Positions 10,922-20,248 of a stretch of 64,000 bases of DNA are shown piece by piece. The position numbers and the translations under genes were made by a program. The DNA is taken from positions 493,918,453-493,982,452 of the forward strand of contig CM060923.1 of assembly GCA_030737875.1 (NCBI GenBank), read 5' to 3'. The stretch is from Allium sativum. Taxonomy: Eukaryota; Streptophyta; Magnoliopsida; Asparagales; Amaryllidaceae. Position 1 is the stretch's first letter; every line of letters begins with the position of its first letter. The notes under the pieces are model-generated. The model searched no databases and had not been told where the DNA came from. It worked only from the letters and a program-made list of their open reading frames with translations.

Positions 10922-11160
10922 TTTCGAAATGAATTGAATATAAAACGATTTCGAAATGAATTGAATATAAAACGATTTCGAAATGAATTAAATATAAAAC
11001 GATTTCGAAATGAATTGAATATAAAACGATTTCGAAATGAATTGAATATAAAACGATTTCGAAATGAATTGAATATAAAGCGATTTCGAAATGAATTGAA
11101 TATAAAACGATTTCGAAATGAATTAAATATAAAACGATTTCGAAATGAATTGAATTGAAA
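10922..11160 (+). repeat. 27-bp minisatellite, right LTR copy
   Basis: This is the counterpart of the array at 1888-2140, with the same unit count apart from single-base differences. Equal copy number in both LTRs shows the expansion predates this insertion. Confidence 0.9.
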
Positions 11161-14100
11161 ACGATTTCGAAAGGAATTGAAAACGAATTCAAATTGAATT
11201 GAAAGCGAATTGAAATGAATTCAAATTGAATTGAAATTTGAATAGAAATGAATTTTAAAACGAATTTATAAAGAAGAATTCAATTTTGATTTGAATTAAA
11301 ATGGAAGTTGAAATTGCTTTTGAAACGAATTTAAAACTATTTATATAATTCGTTTTAAATAGAAATCGACGAAATATATATTATATATATATTATATATA
11401 TATAATATAATGGCTTGAATAGAACGTGCCGCGCCGCGGCAGTTCGTGAATTTCGACCATTTATTTCAAACGGATATTACGGGAGATCCGACCGTCGGAT
11501 TCTCCTAAAACCGGAACCGTTGGGTTCGTATCGACAAGAGCTTTCTAACGAATATTAGAAATTGGAAATCTAACGGTTGGATTTGGAGATACGTCCAAAT
11601 CAAATTCGAAAAAGGTCGCTGTAAGTGCAGTTCGATGGCCATTGGTGGAAATCGACTGTACGGGCCTTGATAAAACTATTAAAAATAGTAATAATTTGTG
11701 TAAAATCATAAGAAATGATTTAGAAAGAACTGGGATGAAAAATCCCATATTTGAAAAGATAAAAATAGATTTTTATAGAAATGAACTAGTTTTGAACTAG
11801 AATTATAATTCTATTTATTTTTAAATAAATAAATTGAGTTTGAAAAGGGTTTTAAAAATAACCAGAATTCCCAATGATTGCATTAGAGTGGATTTGAATC
11901 GAAATTGTCCTCGGAATATTTCGATGTTGGAATTCGTGATTATACAGATGTTGTTATGGAAATTTGAAAGATATATTTATATCGTTATTTCCAATACGAC
12001 ATTTGTTAGTCGTAGAATTTGATATTGAATATAAGCCGATATAATTTCTATTCAGAGCCTTGTATTGAATATCAAATGTGACTTGGGTGTGTCGTGAATG
12101 GTGTCTTCACTAACACTGTTCTTGAACCCAGTTGAGAAAAGATTAAATCTTTTTATTTAGATTTAATGAAGTGTACCAATTAAATAATATTTAATTGGAA
12201 TTGAATTGATATTGATTTTTGGGTTTATCGTGGACAGTGTTTTAAATACCACTCATTCTTTAACCCGATAATTAATGAACGTGATTTTGGGTTTATCGTG
12301 AACCGTGTTTTAAATGACACTGATTCTTTAACCCCGTTAACGATTAAAACTAAGTGGAGTTTTAATGAATCTTTAATTAGATTGAAATGGTCGAGAATGG
12401 AGTATCACCAGTTTTGCTCCAGGCGATAGTTAAATCTTTAATTAGATTTGAACGTGAAATGGTAATTGAATTTACCGATAACACTGTGGTGTTAGATATG
12501 AAGTATTACTAGTTTTACTTCATGGGATAAATAGGTTGGGATTGGGAAATTAAAACAAATGATTACTTCGGTAAGTTTCGTTAATCCCGACTAGTTGAAT
12601 CGAAATTCAAAAGAATAAATATAAAGAATTTATCTTGGATAAGATTAATGGGAACCTTTCCCTATGAAGGTGAAATTTAGAAACTAACTGTCGGTTAGCC
12701 AAGCAGAATGGTTTTCTGGATATTGATCTGATGTTGGTTTCGGCCTTCGGGGTTAATATTTGGGGAATTATTCTCTTGATTAATTTACGGTTAGTGACTA
12801 ATGAATTGGAATGAGGCGTATGTTGTGTTTGTGTAACACTTATTTAAAATATACGCGAGTTATTCGGAAAGACCGGGTTTATCCCATTCTGAATAACTGA
12901 TACGACGATAAGTCGAAGATGAAGACGATGGTCGAAGACCGGAAGTCTTCACGTCGTTTGGGAGATTACTGATGATCTTGATTGGGCTGTACACCCAAGA
13001 AGATGGAAACAGTTGGTGATCGTCCAGACGTACTTGGAGATCGATGGATATGCGGGGTACTAGGTGCCTCCGGTTTCGTTCAGACCCAGAACGGACTTGT
13101 AAATGGACTGTGTGTCTGACATTGGATTTTAGTCTGTGTGATTGATTTCTATTAAATATATATCTGTTTGGCGGCGGAGAATTTATTCTCTTGCTTAACG
13201 CCCTTCTCTGAGACGTACGAGCTCAGGGGTTATATATTGATGGATATCAAACGCATGGAGTGAATTGCCTATGTGGCATGCCTAAGTGGCAATTGATTGA
13301 GGCTTCTGTTGAAAAGCAAAGTCTTGTGGTGATGATCAAAGTAAGGCTTTGTGGCGTAGCTTTGTGTAACGTTTTCTTCGCGAGTTTCACACCCGGTATG
13401 AACCAAAAACGGGAGAGGGCGTCAGGGAGGGCATGCGTTTCTTTCTAGCTAGAAGTGGCGTCATTGGTTTTACACGCCCTGACGAGTTTGACTTATGTGG
13501 TTGTTGTTGTTGCGAGGCGCCTCGGATTGATCGGTCGTTCTCGAACCGATGGAGTCATTTAGTTGACTCACCTACGCCTCATAGGGCGGGGAAACGCATG
13601 TTCAGGGTTTAAGTTTAATCCACATCGGTGGACTGGCCCTGAGGATCCAAGGGCCCACCTGAGTCTGGGTCCTGTGGCTCGGGCTAGAGAGTCACGAATC
13701 GGTTGAGGACTATCTTTTGCCTCGGTTCATAGATGGAAATCCAATTTCCAAATACGCGACATTTGCAGTTTTATTTGTAAACCTATATATGGCGACATAG
13801 TGGCATGGGACGCTCATGTCGCCTATGATTGATACTTATGATTTGAAGTTGTTTTATACACTATGAACTTATAATAGTATCAAATGGTTTGTGTTAAAAC
13901 GTATCAAGCATTCTTTGGCTGTTATAAGGGAAAACCCTATCCCCCGGCTTGCGTTGCATTGTGTGATAGGACCTGGGTCTTATAACAGCTTCATTTTTCT
14001 TTATTTAGCATTGCATTGTTTGTTTTATGCACTGGTATTCTTGGGAGGAAACCCGTTCCGTGTTATACGGCGTGGTCCCTTGATTTACCGAACTTTAAAG

Positions 14101-14526
14101 ACAAAGATTAATAACTGTTTTAGTTCTCACACCAGTCACATGACTGACCTGGAGTTTATTGTTTTAACCTAAACTCTGGGTGCCCTTATTTTTGACACGG
14201 GCAGCTAGTAGTTTTGGTTTTGCAGATTATATTCACAGGATCCTGGTTTACAGCTGGAACGATATCCGGAAAGCTTTGTATCCGTATATCTCATTCTAGT
14301 TGTGTATTGTATTATTTTTCCGCTGCGATGTAATTAAATGTAATTTAAATCTCTGATATTTCTGTGTAATATTTATTTGTTCATACTCTGTATATTCTTG
14401 TAATCTGATGCATTGTTGTAATATACAATGAAATGTTCTTCTGTTTGTGTTCTGTTGTGGCTTATTCTCGAACTATCCGACGCTTTCCTTTACGGGGAAG
14501 TTACGGGTTTTCACACAATAATGGGT

Positions 14527-14753
14527 GGCAATAATGGTTCCAATATGATGGTTCTGTCATTGAGTAGTCAATTCGGATAGTTGTTGTGATGTGAAAGGTT
14601 GGCACTAAATGGTTGGAAATAATGGTTTTGTCATTGAGTACTCAATTCGGACAGTTGTTGTGATGTGAAAGGTTGGCACTAATTGGTTGCCAATAATGGC
14701 TCTGTCATTGAGTAGTCAATTCGGACAGTTGTTGTGATGTGAAAGGTTGGCGA
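14527..14753 (+). repeat. About 90-bp tandem repeat, three copies
   Basis: Three units share TGTCATTGAGTAGTCAATTC followed by a GTTGTTGTGATGTGAAAGGT core. The array lies between the end of element A and the LTR fragment D. A TTGTTGTGATGTGA core recurs in the separate array at 18470-18790, which suggests both belong to the same mobile unit as the GRF/PMD genes. Confidence 0.8.
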
Positions 14754-14797
14754 CTATTTTAAAATTTAAAACAAACATAACTAACAATCAATGTCAC

Positions 14798-15727
14798 TGT
14801 AATAACCCGGAAATTCTGAACCAGTTTAAAATTTTTATTTTGGCGATTTTAGCGAATTTTGGACATTTAAAATAGATTATTTTAAATAATATCGACGAGA
14901 AATTTATTTTGAATATAATTCGAAAATATATATTATATACGTCGTCGTTAGAATATAAATAATTATATATAATTATAAATAGAATTGAAAATGGCGCGGT
15001 AGTTCGATAATTCGATTTCAAACTTCAATTGAATGTACCGGGTGCAAAACAATCCGGATTTTAGTGAAACCAAAAACATTAGGATCTAATCGAGAATATC
15101 TTTCCAACGAATCCGAAAAATCAAGATTTAGTAGCGGGAATCAAAAGATATGTCCAATTGAAAATTCTGAACAGTCGCTATGGAATTCAGGCCCTTAAAA
15201 ATGGAAATTTTGCAAACGACCTCGGATTTCGACGAAACCACTTTTGTTGGATCCGTGATGTCAAGTTATTGCTAGGTTTCAAATTTCATAATTTTTCGAA
15301 TCAATATGTGAGCGTGGCAAAGGAAAACGTGTTTGACCAGTTTCAGATGATTTTAATCGATTGGAAAATGGCCATTTTTCAAACGGTCTCAGAATTCGAC
15401 GAAACTAGTTTTGTTAGGACCGTATCGTCAATACAGGTTGGGATTGGGAAATAAAATAAATAATTACTTCGGTGTGGTTCGCTAATCTCGACTAGATGGA
15501 AAACCATAATTTGGTTTGAAACGACATCCAAAGGAAGATTAAAGAATAAATTTAAAGAATTTATCTTTGATAAAATTAATGGGAACCTTTCCCTGAGAAT
15601 ATGAATTGGAATGAGGCGTATGTTGTGTTTGTGTAACATTAGTTTTTAATATATGCGGGTTGTTCGGAAAGGCCGGGTTTATACCCATTCTGAATATCCG
15701 ATTCGACGATACGTCGAAGATGACCAC
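14798..15727 (+). mobile_element. Deleted LTR copy D of the A/B/C family
   Basis: Starts with TGTAATAACCCGGAAATTC and follows the LTR for about 640 bp. At GTCAATAC (about 15434) it jumps about 4 kb downstream, to the segment starting AGGTTGGGATTGGG, and then runs to about 15727. No second LTR, PBS or polypurine tract is present, so this is a solo or truncated LTR with an internal deletion. Frames inside it are LTR sequence and not genes. Confidence 0.8.
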
Positions 15728-15806
15728 GATAGTACATGCGAACTAGCTCAATCAAAGCATGGAGTAGGAATTAGTAACTTCATTAAAATGCATTTTACGT
15801 TTAGTC

Positions 15807-16304
15807 TTACGGGCGTCGCCTGATGTTCAATCGCAACTGCTCATTATCACTTCGAACACGTCTATTTTCCCGTTCGAGTTCGTTACAATATGCTATTCCC
15901 CGAGGACACAAAGGTTGGTATATCCATTCCGTGTAATTGCAACCATTTGGAAAGGCTGGGCATCGCTGAATGCGCTGACCTATATTGTTTCCCTCTGCTT
16001 GAACCACAACTTCAACCGCGTACCCGCAGTAGCAATGAACTGGATAGGAATCAACTATTTGTTCCTGCAGTGGTACGCGAAAGAACTCTGCTTCCTAAGT
16101 TGACTGAGTGACAGCTTGTTCAGATGATACTTGAATAGGTGAGACTTGAGTTTCATATGGAGGTTGAACATTCAGCTGTTCGTACGGCGGTTCAGTTTGC
16201 GGTCTAATTTGGTTTAGGAACTGGAATTCGTCTTCAAGCTCCTGTAGCCTCATTTCGTTGTACGGCTATTCCTCGGAGTCTGTAGAAGATGACCACGAAG
16301 ACAT
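15807..16304 (-). pseudogene. GRF-type zinc-finger gene 1, two in-frame stops
   Basis: A single frame of 166 codons runs from ATG (16304-16302) to TAA (15809-15807), with no frameshift but with TAG at codon 13 (16268-16266) and codon 70 (16097-16095). The C-terminal half has a GRF-like zinc finger: a CYCG start, a QRC spacer, a final Cys before the TEW aromatic position, then the CPRG hinge and a short acidic/basic coiled coil. Both stops could be CAG-to-TAG changes. Small GRF-plus-coiled-coil proteins are common in plants, usually near transposons, and are thought to bind nucleic acid. Two paralogues follow within 2 kb. Expression of a full-length product is unlikely. Confidence 0.75.
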
Positions 16305-16813
16305 CTTCAGTGAGTTCTAATAGAAGGATGTGCTCTAAGAATGAGAACGAAGGTGTTTGAGTGCGGTAAGTTGTGACTAAGTAACATATGTATATATAGC
16401 TACAATATTAGTTATGGTGTGAATGGTCACTAGCTACACTTTGTGATTTTCAAAGCTTGTGTAGGTAAACCAACAAAATACTGATGTAACCGGTCATTGG
16501 TACGACTGTAGGGAACACTATAGGGAATCTGCTTTTTAGTGATAAAGTGTATCGAGGACAACCCCCTGTGGCTACAGACTGAGAGTTGGACTATATTCCA
16601 ATAACTCTCGACAAAGAGTGACATGACGCCACTGTCACATAAAAGATGACTGCACTATGCGAACTGTGTAAGACGTGACCAGTCAATGTGCTACAGTACA
16701 TATTAACATAACATCAAATAACGATACAAGTGATACGATACAAGCGATACGATACAAGTGATAGGACGCGTAACGATACAGTACATATTAGCATAACATA
16801 AAATATTTAAATC
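16305..16813. other. Intergenic, with an about 85-bp local duplication
   Basis: No gene seen. ACAGTACATATTA with following CATAACAT occurs at about 16693 and again at about 16778. Between them are short ACGATACAAGTGAT/ACGATACAAGCGAT repeats (about 16720-16765). Confidence 0.6.
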
Positions 16814-17338
16814 CTAATTTAATCCACGTTGGAGTCGATAATTTGAATTACTTAGTTCGTTAACTTGATTTCGCAGCTTTCTTATTTCTTCCTCTAGTTC
16901 CAAAGCATACGTAATTGCTCGACGGGGAAAGCGATCATCTATCCACTGTCCGAACTCGCATTCGTTGTTTCGTAATGGACAAGTACAATATCGTCGTCCA
17001 ATGTCTTTTCCATAACGGACAACTAATTGCGGTGCTTCAAAACCATAAAAGCATACAATATTTGCGGATTGCACCTCGCCTTCTTCAACCGTGGCTCTTA
17101 CACGAGGAATTACAAGGTTAGCCCTACGGTCATGTTGTCGTGCTGGATTGTCTTGTTGATGGCTTATTTCCATTTCGTGCATTCCTGCTTCGAGCTCTAA
17201 TTGTCGCACCTCGTCATTGTGTCGCTCTTCCATTTCAATATACCACTTGGTTGGTTCTCTAGATGTGGACGGATTAGGATTTGATGGTCCAGAAATAAGG
17301 TCTGTGTAATTGTAAGAAGATGGATAAGAAATTGGCAT
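16814..17338 (-). CDS. GRF-type zinc-finger protein 2 (intact frame, altered ligand)
   Basis: 174 codons, ATG at 17338-17336. Residues 1-85 are polar and low in complexity, with a Glu-rich helix (about 35-60). The GRF-like finger spans about residues 94-136: Cys96-Phe-Tyr-Gly, Gly114-Arg-Arg-Tyr-Cys118, Cys127 and Trp132. A coiled coil follows (about 145-170). In the family the first motif is CxCG; here the second Cys is Tyr98 (codon TAT), which removes one expected zinc ligand, possibly by a G-to-A change. The role is inferred to be nucleic-acid or protein binding. The gene diverges from GRF gene 3 across the palindromic AACGG array at 17428-17537. It is the only one of the three GRF genes without an internal stop. 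Confidence 0.65.
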   Translation of the reverse strand: MPISYPSSYNYTDLISGPSNPNPSTSREPTKWYIEMEERHNDEVRQLELEAGMHEMEISHQQDNPARQHDRRANLVIPRVRATVEEGEVQSANIVCFYGFEAPQLVVRYGKDIGRRYCTCPLRNNECEFGQWIDDRFPRRAITYALELEEEIRKLRNQVNELSNSNYRLQRGLN

Positions 17339-17427
17339 GACTACGCTCTAAGTAGATGGATGGGGTTTTAGTGAAACGACATTCGATATATGTAGGAGGA
17401 GATGCAGTTACCAATGCATAAAGGAGT

Positions 17428-17537
17428 TTGCCGTTATAAAAATATAACGGCAAATTGTTTGACGTTATAAAAATATAACGGCAAACTGTTTGCCGTTTTA
17501 TTTTATAGCCGTTGCGCCCCAACGGCTACTTAAACGG
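17428..17537. promoter_or_regulatory. Palindromic AACGG array between divergent GRF genes
   Basis: Seven AACGG/CCGTT cores lie at 17431, 17446, 17477, 17493, 17509, 17521 and 17533. The first pair forms 12-bp perfect arms TTTGCCGTTATA and TATAACGGCAAA. A second such array is at 22701-22785, upstream of the PMD gene. AACGG is the core of the plant mitosis-specific activator (MSA) element bound by MYB3R factors. A regulatory role is inference; the arrays could also be transposon subterminal repeats. Confidence 0.55.
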
Positions 17538-17549
17538 TCGCAATCCCTC

Positions 17550-17565
17550 CCATTATATATCAACC
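17550..17565 (+). promoter_or_regulatory. TATA-box-like element before GRF gene 3
   Basis: CATTATATATCAACC lies about 30 bp before a CT-rich leader (TACCTCCTCCTTCTTCC), a layout typical of plant core promoters. It points rightward, towards the GRF frame. Confidence 0.45.
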
Positions 17566-17599
17566 TACCTCCTCCTTCTTCCACACTAACACACTACCT

Positions 17600-18101
17600 T
17601 TTCAACTTCAAGTTGTACAACCCAAAAAATTTCTTCTTCTGCACCCAAGCGAAGCGGAAAAAAGGTGTAAGCAAGAAACCCCTATCCCAACAGCACTCGT
17701 CGTCATATCCCTTGCAACGTCTAGTCCAACCCCAACAGTATTCAAATGACAATGCTCATTCCGTTTATCAAAGAGCTGGAAAAGAAATTGTACTCGAAGG
17801 GAAGGTTTCCGAGCCACTAGGGACGATTGGATCCAACCCTGTTTGCTATTGTGGACAAGTGTCGGTCGTTGTTGACGAGACCGAAACAAATGCCGGTCGT
17901 TGATTTTTCGGTTGTGAAGCCTTCAACGACCACATGAATTATCCTGATGCCATTGATTGTTGTTGCTTTAAGGAGTGGATTGACCCTCCCATTTGCGAAC
18001 GTGGACGTCAGTATGCACTCGAAGCACAAGCAAAAATAAGACGCTTGAGCAAGATTAATGCCGGTAAGACAAGAGATGGTCCTTTCCCTAAACCATGGTA
18101 G
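17600..18101 (+). pseudogene. GRF-type zinc-finger gene 3, in-frame TGA
   Basis: One frame is open through 17900, broken by TGA at 17901-17903, and open again for 65 codons to TAG at 18099-18101. The finger reads CYCG, then AGR[stop]FFGC, a Cys-rich spacer, CCCFKEW and the CERGRQYALE hinge, followed by a basic helix. The stop falls in the GRxF motif where the family has Arg, so CGA-to-TGA is the simplest explanation. No in-frame ATG is visible upstream, so the start is lost or lies in an unrecognised exon. It is a paralogue of the two genes to its left and divergent from gene 2. Confidence 0.7.
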
Positions 18102-18349
18102 GTGTACGTGTTTGAATTTGATGCTGGTGTGCTCAGTTGTTGTAGTTTGTATGATTATGGTTTGGCATTTCCTTCTGTTCTACTAGTTGTCGTTGTTCCA
18201 GTTGTTTTAATTGCTCAATAGTTGTACTAGTTGTTGAAGTTTGTATGATTATGGTTTGTCAATAGTTCTACTAGTTGTCATGATATTATAGTTGTTTTCA
18301 TTCTGTCGCAAGCAGAAATAAGGCACCTGGGAACGACCCATTTTTCGTA

Positions 18350-18374
18350 ACCATTTCATGAATTGAAATGGTTA
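18350..18374. other. Perfect 10-bp hairpin
   Basis: AACCATTTCA and TGAAATGGTT surround a 5-base loop. It lies between the direct repeats ACGACCCATTTTTCG and ACGACCCTTTTTTCG. Function unknown. Confidence 0.6.
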
Positions 18375-18439
18375 AAGCACTGGTGGACGACCCTTTTTTC
18401 GTGCTAGTAGTCTCTTCCAAATTAAATGACAACAGTATA

Positions 18440-18795
18440 CGAAATTAATAGTAATTGCCCACATTTGTTGTGATGTGACCGGACACAGTTGGGAATCTAA
18501 CGTAATATCACGAGATTAATAGTACATGCCAACATTTCATGTGATGGCACCATTTTTCGTTCTGCAATGATGTGACTGGACAATGTAGAGAATCTAACAT
18601 AATATCACGAGGTTAATAGTACATGCCAACATTTCATGTGATGGCACCATTTTTCGTGCTGTAATGATGTGACCGGACACTGTAGGGAATCTAACGTAAT
18701 ATCATGAGATTAATAGTAAATGCCAACATTTCATGTGATGGCACCATTTTTCGTGCTGCAATGATGTGACCGGACATTGTACAGAATCAACCATA
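18440..18795 (+). repeat. About 122-bp tandem repeat, three copies
   Basis: Units contain TGATGTGACCGGACA, GGAATCTAACGTAATATCA, TAATAGTACATGCCAACATT and a GGCACCATTTTTCGTGCTG end. Copies diverge by a few percent. The array ends at about 18795. The minus-strand frame across it is an artefact. Confidence 0.85.
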
Positions 18796-19034
18796 ATAAC
18801 ATGAGAACCCTGTAAACCGTATTCAAGTATGTTGAATTGTAACTGTTGGTCGTACATTGCCCTTATAGGTACTCCATATCTGATAATCCATCTCATACCT
18901 TCTACAGCTTCAAGCAGCACTGTTGTAGAGTAAAGGGAGAAAATTTATTTTCTTGTTTTCTTAAAGGTAACGTTTATTATCAACAAAATTCGTACTTCTA
19001 GTTACTCTACTAATTCTACTGATGCACAGGTTAC

Positions 19035-19622
19035 ATGGACAATTCAAAAATAAGTGATGAAGAAATGGGAAGGATTTTTGATGAGTACGAACGAAACTTA
19101 GTGAACGATAACGAAAAGGGTTTAGTTCATGATACACATGTTGAAGAGGTGCCCGTCGCGATTCAGCATCGAGCGGTTACAGCTCCGCGTCCTTCTCCAG
19201 TAAATCAACGACCTAGTAATAGTGCTTGTAATAATTCTCCTACTCCAGATTTTTCGTCTAAGGATTTGCTGGCCCTCGTAAAATCCTATATTGAGGTTGA
19301 AAAGAGAGATGAGTTGCTAATGCAAAGAGGAGGGGGTTTAACATATGAAGAAAGATGGGCAATGATAACGAGGCTATACAACAACCATCGTTCCCAGCCT
19401 ACTACACGAACATCGGTTGAAATCCAAATGGCTAATCGTCATTTTGCAGACGCTTGTGATCGGTACACAAAGATTATCGAAACTGTTGAAGACGAGAACA
19501 TATTTAAAACAAATCAAGAAACATATGATTCTTGTTACCTTTTCGAGTATGGTGAGGAGTTCGTTGGTTACGAAGCGTATAAACTACGCTACAGTTGGTT
19601 GACCCGCTATGGAACTGAGTAG
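19035..19622 (+). CDS. Unrecognised 195-residue protein in the GRF/PMD cluster
   Basis: ATG at 19035, TAG at 19620-19622, no internal stop. A possible splice acceptor, TGATGCACAG, lies just upstream, so there may be an earlier non-coding exon. The N-terminus (about 1-45) is acidic and looks helical; about 46-75 is Ser/Pro/Asn-rich linker. The C-terminal 110 residues are helical and charged with aromatic residues (a YEERWAMITRLYNNHRS segment, and a CYLFEYGEEFVGYEAYKLRY segment near the end). No known domain is recognised and there is no transmembrane segment. Its position between transposon-associated GRF and PMD genes suggests it belongs to the same mobile unit. Confidence 0.55.
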   Translation: MDNSKISDEEMGRIFDEYERNLVNDNEKGLVHDTHVEEVPVAIQHRAVTAPRPSPVNQRPSNSACNNSPTPDFSSKDLLALVKSYIEVEKRDELLMQRGGGLTYEERWAMITRLYNNHRSQPTTRTSVEIQMANRHFADACDRYTKIIETVEDENIFKTNQETYDSCYLFEYGEEFVGYEAYKLRYSWLTRYGTE

Positions 19623-19935
19623 GCTTATGGTATTGTGATTTTATTGTTGTTTTACTGTCTATTTACTTTGCTGTTTGTGCGTAGAATATGGAGTTATCTG
19701 TAAACCTTGTTATGTTGGCGTGCTGTTTAAGAATTTTGCATTTCTACACGAGAAGAGGGAAACCTTGTTCAACATAAAATTCAAACATTATTACATTCCA
19801 AACAACACTTACAGGAACTAGAACAACAGAAGATACCGGCTCTACACAAAAACATTCTCTACACATAAATACAGTCTTTACACATAACCAAATGTAGTCT
19901 CTACACAGAAACATAATCAAAACGTACACAAAATA

Positions 19936-20235
19936 CATCGAAAGCACATAATAGCGGTAGTAAACAAATACAGAACGCATACTCAAACAATAGGAACATA
20001 CAACTGACAACTGCGAAAACGTAAAACATCGAAAGTACATAATCATGGTAGTGAACAAATACAGAACGTCTACTCAAACAACAAGAACAGACAATTATCA
20101 ACTAGGAATACGTAGAACAACAAAAGTACATAACAGTGGTAATACAACAAAAGTACATAACACTGTTACTCAAAAAATGCAGAACGTCTACTCCAACAGT
20201 AGGACCATACACCTAACAACTGCGAAAGTACATAA
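19936..20235. repeat. About 93-bp degenerate tandem repeat beyond the PMD stop
   Basis: Three diverged units share AAAGTACATAA, GTAGTGAACAAATACAGAACG and CTACTCAAACAA segments; each unit also has an ACAACT(G)CGAAA tail. They lie just past the PMD stop codon on the minus strand, so they could be part of its 3' UTR. Confidence 0.65.
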
Positions 20236-20248
20236 AAGTGAAAGTAAC

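Larger units (their letters stand above)
6530..14515 (+). mobile_element. Right LTR of element A, split by a MITE
   Basis: Starts TGTAATAA at 6530, is interrupted by the 6538-7320 insertion, resumes at 7330 and ends TTTTCACA at 14515. Net length is about 7.2 kb. It contains about 0.9 kb of AT-rich U3-like sequence, a GC-rich leader (8235-8900), the tandem repeats and the hairpin domain. The five bases after the end are CAATA; the matching left target duplicate is outside the window and cannot be checked. Confidence 0.9.
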
